DNA from: JAHDDY01 sp964549375
GTDB lineage: Bacteria; Pseudomonadota; Alphaproteobacteria; Rhodobacterales; Rhodobacteraceae
DNA: 39,750 nt
Direction of reading: 5' to 3'
NCBI GenBank assembly: GCA_964549375.1
Contig: CAZJWF010000015.1
Coordinates: 1-39,750, forward strand
Shown: piece by piece, positions 1 through 8,099 of the stretch
Layout: each line of letters begins with the position of its first letter
Numbering within the stretch: the stretch's first letter is position 1
The notes under the pieces: model-generated
Databases searched by the model: none
What the model was told of the DNA's origin: nothing
Seen by the model: only the letters and a program-made list of their open reading frames with translations
Program-made: the position numbers and the translations under genes

Positions 1-1020
1 GCGGGGATTGAATTCGTCGAACAATTCCCAATTCTCGCGTTCGCTCTCGCCGATTCGTTTCACGGCGCGGCTGATGCTGTCGCCTTTCTCGATGGCGGTG
101 CGCGTGTCGAGGGTCAGGATAAGAAGATAACGTTGCAAAGCCTTTCCGCCTTCGGGCCAAACGATGGAGGCGGGTCCGTGACCCGGCACCACTTTTTTGA
201 TGTCGTTGCCGAAGTCTTCCAAGACAGCTTGCCAACCCAGCAGCGACCCGTCCAAAGCGGGCGTGTGATTGACGAACACCAGATCGCCCGCGAATAGCGT
301 TCCAGTTTGCCGGTCGAAGACCGTCATGTCATTGTCCGTATGCGCGGTCGGCCACGCTCGAAGGTCGAGGATACGTCCGCCGAGATCAATCTCCTCATGC
401 TTCTTGATGCCTTTGGATGGAAAGACTGCGTGTGAGCCGAGAAAGCCTTGATCGCCAATTAACTGAGCAAGGCTGGCTTCGTAATTTTGTGCCCGCGCCC
501 GCAACCCGCGATCCAGCTTTTTGTGCCCAACAATTTCAGCCCCCGCTTCGACGAGAGCGGACCCGCCCAATGTATGGTCGGGGTGCATATGCGTGAAGAT
601 CAGCGTTGAAATTGGCTTGTCAGTCAAAGCGCGAATGGCGAGGTAGAGCCGCTCGCCAACCGCGCGCGTACCCCCCGCGTCAATTACGGCGACGCTGTCA
701 TCTCCGACGATGACGCCAAGATTGGCCAAGTCTCCCGCATTGTCCGCGTTTGGGATACCAATCATCCCTTCGTGAACATAAATCCCGTCCTCAACTTGAG
801 TGAGTTTGAGCGGTTCTGCGACCTCACCCCGTGGCAGACATTTGGTGCTTTGAATGCTCAGATTGGGGTAGGTTTTAGACCAACGCTGCGTGCGTTCTTC
901 CGTAGTGGCTTCGCAAGCAGACCGCGACAATGCGACAGGTGATGGCAGCAGTCGCGGCGCGCAAATATCTGCCTTTTCGCCGCTGAGACAGGCGAGGACA
1001 ACGAGTTCAAACATCGGCAT
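1..1020 (-). CDS. Quinoprotein relay system zinc metallohydrolase (PRSMH2-like), 3' end cut by window edge
   Basis: Translating the minus strand from 1020 gives 340 codons without a stop, running off the left edge, so the C-terminus is missing. An N-terminal segment of about 80 residues has cysteines at 11, 20, 37 and 63. A metallo-beta-lactamase fold follows, with the zinc motif His144-Met-His-Pro-Asp-His149. This two-part build fits the metallohydrolases found beside PQQ alcohol dehydrogenases, and a SoxYZ-like carrier starts divergently at 1132. The role in methanol oxidation is inferred from that context; no substrate can be read from the sequence. A second ATG at 1014 is an equally possible start. 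Other MBL-fold hydrolases look similar, but the Cys-bearing N-terminus and the neighbours favour this call. Confidence 0.85.
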   Translation of the reverse strand, partial: MPMFELVVLACLSGEKADICAPRLLPSPVALSRSACEATTEERTQRWSKTYPNLSIQSTKCLPRGEVAEPLKLTQVEDGIYVHEGMIGIPNADNAGDLANLGVIVGDDSVAVIDAGGTRAVGERLYLAIRALTDKPISTLIFTHMHPDHTLGGSALVEAGAEIVGHKKLDRGLRARAQNYEASLAQLIGDQGFLGSHAVFPSKGIKKHEEIDLGGRILDLRAWPTAHTDNDMTVFDRQTGTLFAGDLVFVNHTPALDGSLLGWQAVLEDFGNDIKKVVPGHGPASIVWPEGGKALQRYLLILTLDTRTAIEKGDSISRAVKRIGESERENWELFDEFNPR

Positions 1021-1131
1021 GCTGTTGATTTTTCACACTAAACCCATGTAATTTTGCATCGTGATGACTTTTTCTCCCATTTCAGGCTAGTCTAGCAGGG
1101 AAAACAAGTTTCAAAATATGGAGTTCAGTTC

Positions 1132-1968
1132 ATGTTTGCGAAAATCGGATTTGTTTCTGCGCTCGCCGTTTTGTCCCTCTGTTTGCCAGTTTCAGCAGAC
1201 GAAATCAGGAATCCGCTCAAGGATGGTGAAACGTGGCAAGAACTGCGAGGCGACGTATTCGAGGAACGTGAAATCAAGGATGCGACCGGCGTTTTTACGC
1301 TGGACGCCCCGTATCGGGCGCATGATGCGGCAATTGTGCCTGTCACGATCCTGCAAGATCCGGAAACTGATCTTACCATCGAACGGCTAACGCTGATTGT
1401 TGATGAAAACCCGGCACCTGTGGTTGCGGAGTTTGTGTTCGGCGACGCAATGGGGTCGCTTGATCTGGAAACCCGCATCCGGATTGACCTCTATTCCAAT
1501 GTGCGTGCGATTGTTGAGGCGTCTGACGGTCAGCTCTATATGGCAGGCCGTTTTGTCAAAGCATCGGGGGGCTGCTCTGCACCAGCACTCAAAGACATGG
1601 ATACGTCCATTGCCAACGCAGGCAAGATGAAGATGCGGTTCTTTTCCTCCCAAAAACAGGAAGAGGCACCGAAGTTGTCGACCGCACGCGGCGAAGCAAA
1701 GGTCATGATGCGTCATCCGAATTTTTCGGGGATGCAGATGAACCAGCTTACCCAACTTTTCATTCCCGCGTTTTTCGTGAATGAGATGGAAGTCAAGCAG
1801 GGCGATGATCTGGTTTTCCGGATGGAAGCAGGCATTTCGATTAGTGAAGACCCCGTCTTCCGCTTCAAATACGACAGAAACGGCGCACAAGAATTTTCGG
1901 TGCGGGCGACGGATACTGATGGCGGAAAATTTGAGAAGTCCTTCCCGATCAGGGACGCCGCTATCTAG
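1132..1968 (+). CDS. Quinoprotein dehydrogenase-associated SoxYZ-like carrier protein
   Basis: 278 residues. A signal peptide covers about residues 1-22 (cleavage after VSA), so the protein is periplasmic. The N-terminal half resembles SoxY and includes Gly-Gly-Cys148-Ser near the end of that domain, the counterpart of the SoxY GGCGG swinging-arm cysteine. The C-terminal half from about residue 185 resembles SoxZ, with the characteristic immunoglobulin-like end. SoxYZ carries sulfur intermediates during thiosulfate oxidation. Fused SoxYZ-like proteins are also a known companion of PQQ dehydrogenases, where their cargo is unknown. It diverges from the metallohydrolase across a 111-base gap, which probably holds both promoters. 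Confidence 0.85.
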   Translation: MFAKIGFVSALAVLSLCLPVSADEIRNPLKDGETWQELRGDVFEEREIKDATGVFTLDAPYRAHDAAIVPVTILQDPETDLTIERLTLIVDENPAPVVAEFVFGDAMGSLDLETRIRIDLYSNVRAIVEASDGQLYMAGRFVKASGGCSAPALKDMDTSIANAGKMKMRFFSSQKQEEAPKLSTARGEAKVMMRHPNFSGMQMNQLTQLFIPAFFVNEMEVKQGDDLVFRMEAGISISEDPVFRFKYDRNGAQEFSVRATDTDGGKFEKSFPIRDAAI

Positions 1969-1981
1969 CCTTGGCGTTGTT

Positions 1982-2314
1982 CTAAAAACATCGGATTTCG
2001 GCTTCGGCCTGCGCCCGGCGTAAATCTACCACTGCGTTCTTGGCACCTTCCGCGTTGCGTAGTGCGGCTGTGCGCTCGCTTCGCAGGCGTCGAATGGACA
2101 GGACGGTCTCTGCCTCAACATATTGCTCGTAAGGCAGGATAGATGCGACGACATCGACAGAACAAGAGCAGCGCGTAAGCGCATCTCTCGTCTGGCCGTT
2201 CACAGCCATACACCCGAACACGTAATCGGCCCGCGCCTCGGTCGGGTAGTCATTGGCGACTTGCGCGTGAAGCGGCGTGGCGGCGCAAAGACAAAGTGCC
2301 GAAATTTGGATCAT
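1982..2314 (-). CDS. Exported cysteine-containing protein of unknown function in the XoxF module
   Basis: 110 residues from the ATG at 2314; an upstream in-frame extension to 2389 would overlap the previous gene. Residues 1-17 form a signal peptide ending in an Ala-x-Ala-type site. The mature part has Cys34, then a Cys-Ser-Cys pair near residue 50, a charged helical stretch rich in Arg and Glu, and a last Cys two residues from the end (RCF). It follows the gene at 2328-2999 by only 13 bases, so the two are very likely co-transcribed. I do not recognise a named family. Small exported proteins with this CSCS pattern seem to recur in XoxF clusters, but that is from memory and no homology search was run. 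Confidence 0.75.
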   Translation of the reverse strand: MIQISALCLCAATPLHAQVANDYPTEARADYVFGCMAVNGQTRDALTRCSCSVDVVASILPYEQYVEAETVLSIRRLRSERTAALRNAEGAKNAVVDLRRAQAEAEIRCF

Positions 2315-2327
2315 TCGCGAGATCACA

Positions 2328-2999
2328 TCATTTCTCTTTCTGCTCTGTGGCGTCAAAGCGGACTTCCTCGATAAAAAAGACTGTTTCATCTATCTTGGCT
2401 ACCGTCGTCATCTCGACGAAATGTCCGGGCACGTCATCCGATAGAGTGAACCGCACCAACAGGTTTTCGAAGGCCGCGCCCATCCGTTCGGCATTCCGGT
2501 CCCCCTTGAAGGGACGGTAGTCGATATGTGTGGCGTCAATTTCTTCACCGTCCACCTCAACGGTTCCCGAGGAAACTTCCCCGCCCGACGCAAAGGCATC
2601 TTTGATCCGATTGCGAATGTAAAATGGGCTACCTTTCGTCGCGAAGGTAACGGAAGAGACGGAGGATTCGAGGAAGACCACGAATATCGGATTACCTCGG
2701 TCCGCGGGTAAATGCTCAAGCTGACGTTTTCCCTCGCCTTGCTTGAGTGTGACAATGGTCTTGTCTGCACCGTCTTCGTTGTCGATTCGATTAACGACGA
2801 TATGTCCGTCGGAGATCGCACGAACCGGTATTTTCTCGTCGGCTGAGCGTTTGTGAGTGTAGCTCAAGGTCGTTCCAGCCTTGACATCGTCAAAACTTGC
2901 AGATCCGAACAGAATTTCGGTCCCCGTCAGCGTTCCTGCGAAAGCCGCCGTGCTCAGCATCGCGAGCCCGGCGAACAACACTTGCCTTCGTTTGATCAT
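2328..2999 (-). CDS. Exported protein of unknown function in the XoxF module
   Basis: 223 residues from an ATG at 2999. Residues 1-21 make a signal peptide with an Arg-Arg near the start (MIKRRQ) but no clear full Tat motif. The mature part looks mostly beta-rich, with regularly alternating hydrophobic strands and no cysteines. It is the first gene of a two-gene minus-strand unit with the gene at 1982-2314, divergent from moxR (3212). I do not recognise the family. The location between the SoxYZ-like carrier and the MoxR operon suggests a periplasmic job in methanol oxidation or dehydrogenase maturation, which is inference only. Confidence 0.75.
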   Translation of the reverse strand: MIKRRQVLFAGLAMLSTAAFAGTLTGTEILFGSASFDDVKAGTTLSYTHKRSADEKIPVRAISDGHIVVNRIDNEDGADKTIVTLKQGEGKRQLEHLPADRGNPIFVVFLESSVSSVTFATKGSPFYIRNRIKDAFASGGEVSSGTVEVDGEEIDATHIDYRPFKGDRNAERMGAAFENLLVRFTLSDDVPGHFVEMTTVAKIDETVFFIEEVRFDATEQKEK

Positions 3000-3211
3000 C
3001 CTGGTCCCCGATTGTTCGACTGCAAGCCTTCAATGGGATTAGCCTTGCATCCGCACATACATCTGACAAGTCTGGAACAGATCACACATCCTTGCCTTGA
3101 TTGCGGATTTGGGAGCCTACGTTCGCGAACCAATTGGGCTTGCCGTTCTGGTCGTTGCAGGACAGACTATTCCTCAGGCGATACGACCTTTTTTGAGGGG
3201 CGAGGCCACAC

Positions 3212-4195
3212 ATGCTGGATAAGAGTGACGCGGCGCCAACGGAATTACAATCTCACGTAGCCGCGCTTGCGCGAGGGATGGAAGCGCGACTCATCGGGCG
3301 GCATCCCTTGATCGAAAAGCTTTTAGTCGGGTTGCTCACAGGTGGACATTTGCTGGTCGAGGGCGCGCCCGGTCTGGCGAAAACCCGCGCTGCTAAGCTG
3401 TTGGCTGATGGTCTGGATACCGGGTTCGCCCGAATTCAGTGTACGCCGGATTTGATGCCCTCGGACCTGACCGGAACCTCAGTTTTTCGCCCCAATAGTG
3501 GCGTTTTCGATTTTGTTCCCGGCCCTGTGTTTCATGGACTTGTACTCGTGGATGAAATCAACCGCGCGCCGCCCAAAGTTCAATCGGCGTTGTTGGAGGC
3601 GATGGGCGAGGGGCAGGTGACAGTTGCCGGAGAGACCTATTCTTTGCCTGATCCGTTTATGGTGGTCGCCACGCAAAACCCAATCGAGCACGAAGGCACG
3701 TTTCCATTGCCGGAGGCACAGCTTGACCGGTTCATGCTGCATATCGTCGTCACCCCGCCGGACGCTGACGAAGAACGCGCGATTCTCGATCTCGTCGAAC
3801 AGGAGACGGCTACGGGTTCGTCTGTGCTGATGGATCGGCTCTCAGTTGAGCGTATCCTCGAAGCGCGCCATGAGTTGGCGCAGGTCCACGTTTCCTCGAC
3901 GTTGAAAGATTATATTGTACGGCTTGTTACTGCGACGCGCGGGGGCGAACTGGCACCGGAATTGGCGAGATTGATCGAACATCCGGTGTCACCGCGCGGC
4001 TCGCTTGCGCTTGCGGCTGGAGCCAAGGCGCTGGCGTGGCTGTCCGGCCGTGACTTTGCGACGCCTGAGGACGTGCGCGCTTTGGCTGAGGATGCGTTGG
4101 CGCATCGTCTGATCCTGACATGGCGGGCAACGGCCGATGGCGAGACACCGCGCGGTGTGATTAGCCAACTGGTAGAGCACGTGCCGGCGTTGTGA
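3212..4195 (+). CDS. moxR: MoxR family AAA+ ATPase
   Basis: 327 residues, the usual MoxR length. The Walker A motif is GAPGLAKT near residues 52-59, and the Walker B is VLVDEINRAPP near residue 115. The stretch VVATQNPIEHEGTFPLPEAQLDRF is the MoxR sensor-1/arginine-finger region. MoxR proteins are cytoplasmic chaperone-like ATPases that work with VWA proteins; in methylotrophs they are needed to produce active methanol dehydrogenase. It heads a seven-gene run with overlapping stops and starts (the next start is inside TGATG at 4193-4197). The 212-base gap upstream, shared with the divergent gene at 2999, is the likely promoter region. Confidence 0.95.
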   Translation: MLDKSDAAPTELQSHVAALARGMEARLIGRHPLIEKLLVGLLTGGHLLVEGAPGLAKTRAAKLLADGLDTGFARIQCTPDLMPSDLTGTSVFRPNSGVFDFVPGPVFHGLVLVDEINRAPPKVQSALLEAMGEGQVTVAGETYSLPDPFMVVATQNPIEHEGTFPLPEAQLDRFMLHIVVTPPDADEERAILDLVEQETATGSSVLMDRLSVERILEARHELAQVHVSSTLKDYIVRLVTATRGGELAPELARLIEHPVSPRGSLALAAGAKALAWLSGRDFATPEDVRALAEDALAHRLILTWRATADGETPRGVISQLVEHVPAL

Positions 4196-5085
4196 TGGCG
4201 AATGTCCTCGAAGCCCCCGGCGTTTCTGTTCGTGCGGATGACCTTCTTGCACTTCGTCATTCGGCGGGGGACGGGGCTGGCACGGCTTCGTCATTAACGG
4301 CAATGCCGGGTGGATTTGTGCACAAGCGGCGCGGTCGTGGATTGGAGGTTGCTGATATCCGGGCTTTCGAAGACGGCGATGACATTCGCCATATTGACCG
4401 GAATGCAACTGCTCGCACGGGGGTCCCTCATGTACGGACGTTTCAGGACGAGCGGGACCGAACAACGCTGCTGATTGCCGATTTTCGTGCGCCGATGCTT
4501 TGGGGAACGCGACGCGCTTTTCGGTCAGTCGCCGCTGCTGAGCAGCTCGCATTGGTAGGGTGGCGCGCTATCGGCGAAGGAGGCCGTGTTGGATTGATGA
4601 CGTTGAGCGGTGCCGAACCTACCTTCGTGCCCGCCCGTGGGCGCGAACGGGCGATGGTTGCCGTGGTCGGCGGGTTGGTGAAAGCGCATCGTATCGCGCT
4701 CGATCAGCAAGTCGAGACACCACAGCTTAAACCTCAGCCACTAGATGAGTGCTTAAGGATGATACGACAGATCGCGCCGCGCGGCGCGTCGGTGGTTCTC
4801 GCGTCAAGCCTTGATGAACCGGGAGATGATTGGGAGAGAGCTGCCACGGCGCTTGGGCATCGGGTGGCCTTGTCTGTGCTGCATCTTCGCGATGCGTTTG
4901 AGCAAAGCCCTAAAGCGGGGGCTTATCCATTCGAGTCTGAGACAGGTCGTGTTGGGGTTGGGTTGGTGCACCGTAACGATGTGAAGTCTGTGATCAGCGT
5001 TGCGTCGCGCCTGTCCGAGCTGGGTATTCCGGTGCATGAGGTTGACGCATCGCAGGCGCCGGATCGATTTGTCGGAAAGGGATGA
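4195..5085 (+). CDS. DUF58 domain protein (MxaS-like)
   Basis: 296 residues from the ATG at 4195; a GTG at 4192 would add one residue. The DUF58 signature is visible as a RRGRG-LEVADIRxFEDGDDIRHIDRNATAR block (residues about 44-76), followed by a VWA-like region with LLIADFRAPM where a metal-site strand would be. MxaS in methylotroph mxa clusters is a DUF58 protein, paired with MoxR just as here. Its molecular action is not known; it probably works at the cytoplasmic side of the membrane with the MoxR ATPase. The stop is followed 7 bases later by the next start. Confidence 0.88.
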   Translation: MANVLEAPGVSVRADDLLALRHSAGDGAGTASSLTAMPGGFVHKRRGRGLEVADIRAFEDGDDIRHIDRNATARTGVPHVRTFQDERDRTTLLIADFRAPMLWGTRRAFRSVAAAEQLALVGWRAIGEGGRVGLMTLSGAEPTFVPARGRERAMVAVVGGLVKAHRIALDQQVETPQLKPQPLDECLRMIRQIAPRGASVVLASSLDEPGDDWERAATALGHRVALSVLHLRDAFEQSPKAGAYPFESETGRVGVGLVHRNDVKSVISVASRLSELGIPVHEVDASQAPDRFVGKG

Positions 5086-5092
5086 TCGAACG

Positions 5093-5527
5093 ATGGAGGC
5101 TGACCTTCTTGCTGAGTTACGGGGGCTTCACCATCCACCAGCTACGCCGGGAAATTTGATTTCTGACGGAGCTATCGCTCTGGCTCTTGGAGTGCTGGGT
5201 GCGTGGCTTGTGGTGAAATTGATCACGATTTTTTCTACCCGTGAATTTTCTCCTGAGAAACGTGCGTTGCAACGATTGGCGGCGATAAAACAGATTGACG
5301 GCGACAAAGGATTGGCCGCCCGAGCACGGCTGTTGCTCGATTTTGGCAGCGATTTACCGGATGGTGAGGGAGATACGCTGCAACGGGTTGACGACCGTCT
5401 CGATGGTTTCCTCGCCAAAGGAAACGCGAAGGCTTTGCGGCAGGCATTGTATCGCCCCGGTGTTGTGGTTGATCTTGCCGCATTTGACGATGATTTAGCG
5501 TCATCGCTGCGGCGGGCGATACGATAG
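5093..5527 (+). CDS. Small single-pass membrane protein of the Mxa/Bat operon (DUF4381-like)
   Basis: 144 residues from the ATG at 5093. One membrane helix lies at about residues 21-42, followed by a basic, helical cytoplasmic part with many Ala, Leu, Arg and Asp. Position and build (MoxR, DUF58, then a short one-helix protein, then VWA) match the DUF4381 gene of Bat-type operons, and the place of a small protein in mxa clusters. The family assignment rests mostly on gene order. It fits tightly between its neighbours: the upstream stop is 7 bases away and the next ATG follows its TAG directly. Confidence 0.8.
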   Translation: MEADLLAELRGLHHPPATPGNLISDGAIALALGVLGAWLVVKLITIFSTREFSPEKRALQRLAAIKQIDGDKGLAARARLLLDFGSDLPDGEGDTLQRVDDRLDGFLAKGNAKALRQALYRPGVVVDLAAFDDDLASSLRRAIR

Positions 5528-6484
5528 ATGCCCAGTTTCGCAACACCGTTATTTTTGCTGCTGTTGCCGCTGCCGCTTTTGACGATATGGATTCTGCCCG
5601 TCGTGCGTGTGCGGGGCAGTGCTCTGATCGTACCGGGGACAATCCTTGGATACTTTTCGGGGGAGGGAGGTTCCTCCTCTGGTATAAGGCGTTGGGGCCT
5701 GCCTGCGCTGTTGTGGTTTTCGCTCGTGATCGCGCTGGCCGGACCACGAGTTGTTGTTCCCTCTCTCGCGACGCCGGTATCAGGTCGCGAAATCATGATC
5801 GCGCTTGATCTTTCCGGCTCGATGATCACTGAGGATTTCGAATTGGATGGCCAAAAAGCGCGGCGCGTCGATGTCGTGAAGCGCGTGGCCAGCGCGTTTG
5901 TGCGCCGTCGACGGGGGGATCGCTTGGCATTGATCTTGTTTGGGTCAGAAGCGTATTTTGCGACGCCGCAGACTTATGACGTTGAGGCGGTAGCGGCAGC
6001 CATTGACGAAGCGACGATTGGAATTTCCGGCCGGGCAACCGGTATTAGCAGCGCGCTCGGATTGGCGTTGAAGCGGCTGGACACATCGGATGCGGTTTCA
6101 AAGGTGTTGATCCTGCTGTCTGACGGAGTGAATAATTCCGGTGCAGCGAAACCCCGCGATGTGGCTCAGCTCGCGAAGAGCCTTGATATTCGCGTCCATA
6201 CGATTGCCTTGGGACCGGAGGATTTGCGCGTAGGTGTTAGCGCACAAAAAGGCGGAGTGGACAGCGAGACTCTGACCGCAATTGCACGGATCAGCGGTGG
6301 AACGGCATTCCGTGTGAAGACCACGCCGGATCTGCAACAGGTCGCAGAAGAGATTGATCGGCTGGAAGGGTCAGACCGGATTGGGCCGGTGGCAGAATTT
6401 TACCGCGATCTTTGGATTTGGCCTGGGTTCTTGGCGTTTTTAGCTGCGCTCGGCGTCCTCTTTGATCGGCGGGCGCTCGCATGA
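5528..6484 (+). CDS. VWA domain membrane protein (BatA / MxaC-like)
   Basis: 318 residues. Two membrane helices lie near residues 7-26 and 57-72, then comes a von Willebrand A domain with the metal-ion-dependent adhesion motif Asp94-Leu-Ser-Gly-Ser98. A later LLSDGVNNSG carries the third metal-site Asp. A C-terminal helix lies at about 295-313 (WIWPGFLAFLAALGVLF). The layout is that of BatA and of methylotroph MxaC. These proteins face the periplasm and are thought to help insert the metal into methanol dehydrogenase. The start of the next gene overlaps its stop in ATGATGA. Confidence 0.9.
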   Translation: MPSFATPLFLLLLPLPLLTIWILPVVRVRGSALIVPGTILGYFSGEGGSSSGIRRWGLPALLWFSLVIALAGPRVVVPSLATPVSGREIMIALDLSGSMITEDFELDGQKARRVDVVKRVASAFVRRRRGDRLALILFGSEAYFATPQTYDVEAVAAAIDEATIGISGRATGISSALGLALKRLDTSDAVSKVLILLSDGVNNSGAAKPRDVAQLAKSLDIRVHTIALGPEDLRVGVSAQKGGVDSETLTAIARISGGTAFRVKTTPDLQQVAEEIDRLEGSDRIGPVAEFYRDLWIWPGFLAFLAALGVLFDRRALA

Positions 6485-7401
6485 TGAGTGTGTTTGGATA
6501 TGAGTTGTTGCGACCTGTTTGGCTGTTGGCACTCCCCGTGCTCGCGATAATCGCCGTCTTATATGCTCGCCGGAGGGAAAGCCTCGGCGCGTGGGATCAG
6601 GCTGTTGATGCTCCCTTGATGGCGGCGCTTGATCGGCTCGGCAAAGTATCGCGTGGGGCCCGGCAAACGCAATGGCTTGCGCCGGTGGCCGCAGGGTTGA
6701 TTGCGCTGGCCTTGTCCGGACCTGCAAAAGAGCGACATGACGGTGTCGCGTTTCGGAATCTGGATGGTGTCGTGATTGTGGTCGATCTTTCGCGGTCGAT
6801 GGTGGAAGGGGGGCGTTTCACAGATGCCAAGACCGTTGCGCGCCTCGTCGCGCAGAGCGTTGGTTCCCGACAGGTCGCATTGGTCGTTTACGGCGGCGAT
6901 GCGTATCGCGCGAGCGCCTTTACGTCGGATGCTGCTGCGCTAGGGCAAACAATTGCCTTTTTGGATGAGCGAACGGTTCCGGACACAGGGTCGCGGCCTG
7001 AGCGTGCGCTCTCTCTGGCTGGGCGCATGATCAAGGAAGCGGAGATCGTCCTCGGCGATATCGTGTTGATAACGGATGGCGGTGGGTTTGGTCCCCTTGC
7101 ACGAACCGAAGCGCGAAAGCTGGAGGATGCGGATATTCCGCTCTCAACGGTTTTTGTCCCCTCTCGTGTTGAGGGTGCATCAGCGGGTAGGCGCGGTGAC
7201 GTGATGGGGTTGGCGGAGATCGGCGGCGGGGCGGGCGGTGATCTGCTTGATCCCTCGCCGATAACGCGCGCGCTTAGGCAAGGATTGCAACGCCGCCTGC
7301 GTGCCTTAGACGACGCGGTTCAGACGCAACGAGATTTCGGACGCTATTTGCTGTTATTCGCGGTCCTTCCGGCATTGGCACTTTTTCGGCGGCGGGCGTG
7401 A
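6481..7401 (+). CDS. VWA domain membrane protein (BatB / MxaL-like)
   Basis: 306 residues. The N-terminal helices (about 11-29 and 66-82) precede a VWA domain whose metal motif reads Asp-Leu-Ser-Arg-Ser (near residue 102), a full DxSxS. ITDGGG later supplies the conserved Asp. A closing helix lies at about 288-302 and ends in a basic tail. It is the second of two adjacent VWA genes, as in mxaC/mxaL and batA/batB pairs. ATG codons at 6481 and 6484 are both usable; the first overlaps the upstream stop by four bases, which suggests translational coupling. Confidence 0.9.
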   Translation: MMSVFGYELLRPVWLLALPVLAIIAVLYARRRESLGAWDQAVDAPLMAALDRLGKVSRGARQTQWLAPVAAGLIALALSGPAKERHDGVAFRNLDGVVIVVDLSRSMVEGGRFTDAKTVARLVAQSVGSRQVALVVYGGDAYRASAFTSDAAALGQTIAFLDERTVPDTGSRPERALSLAGRMIKEAEIVLGDIVLITDGGGFGPLARTEARKLEDADIPLSTVFVPSRVEGASAGRRGDVMGLAEIGGGAGGDLLDPSPITRALRQGLQRRLRALDDAVQTQRDFGRYLLLFAVLPALALFRRRA

Positions 7402-8099
7402 TGCGCTGGAGTGGATGGGTTCCTCTGGCGGCGTGTGCGGTGCTGGTCATGACGGCGGCGCTGAGCAAAGGAGATGCGTTTGCTAGGTTGGCCTTGCGCG
7501 TTGGCCTGCCTGATGTTGTTGCGGTCTTGTCAGACGATCCTGTCATGCGCGGTGTCGCCCTAACGCACAGTGGTCGGCACAGCGAGGCGGTAGAACTCTT
7601 TGAGAATGCAGGGCCGTCTCAAACCTATAACCTTGCGACCGCTCATGCGTTGAACGGTGAATATGCCGAGGCTTTGTTAGCCTATGACGATCTGCTGGTA
7701 CGAAATCCGAACCACGCGGATGCACGGGCAAATTTTGCGCTCCTCGTGTCGATCTATAGCGGTACTAAGCTCGATTTGACCTTTGCAGATTTTGAAAGGG
7801 AAAAGCGCGATGGTCCGACGCTGAAAGCGCCCGAAGCTCAAGGTGGAGCGAGCGCCATCGGTGATGGGGCCGAAAGTGATGGCACGGCAACCGACATTTT
7901 TGCCCCCGAAGTAAAGACTGAGTCGGGACTACGGCAAGTCTCAAAACGGTTTGACGACATGTTTGTCGCCGCGAGCGACGAATGGTTGACGACACTGCCC
8001 GATCAACCGGGAAAATTTCTCGCGGCTCGGTTGGCGGCGGAACAAAAACGCCGCCGTGCTGCGGGGTTGGGCGTGCCAAAAGCAGAGGAGCCGTGGTGA
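7401..8099 (+). CDS. TPR-containing membrane-anchored protein (BatC / MxaK-like)
   Basis: 232 residues from the ATG at 7401 (a GTG at 7398 is also possible). One N-terminal helix at about residues 5-22 anchors it. Tetratricopeptide-type repeats follow at about 48-112: HSGRHSEAVELFENA and LNGEYAEALLAYDDLLVRNPNHADAR show the small-large residue spacing. The rest is low-complexity, acidic to mixed, and probably flexible. TPR proteins of this size sit after the VWA pair in Bat operons, and MxaK occupies an equivalent place. It probably holds the periplasmic parts of the complex together, which is inference from the family. Confidence 0.83.
   Translation: MRWSGWVPLAACAVLVMTAALSKGDAFARLALRVGLPDVVAVLSDDPVMRGVALTHSGRHSEAVELFENAGPSQTYNLATAHALNGEYAEALLAYDDLLVRNPNHADARANFALLVSIYSGTKLDLTFADFEREKRDGPTLKAPEAQGGASAIGDGAESDGTATDIFAPEVKTESGLRQVSKRFDDMFVAASDEWLTTLPDQPGKFLAARLAAEQKRRRAAGLGVPKAEEPW

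Noticed and set aside
2853..3260. Plus-strand open frame spanning the gap before moxR
   Set aside because: It overlaps two opposing supported genes and has no protein-like features.
5128..5829. Long minus-strand open frame of 233 residues across the Mxa-type operon
   Set aside because: It lies opposite two well-supported genes, has a composition rich in Arg, Ser and Pro with no domain, and is explained by codon bias of the plus strand.
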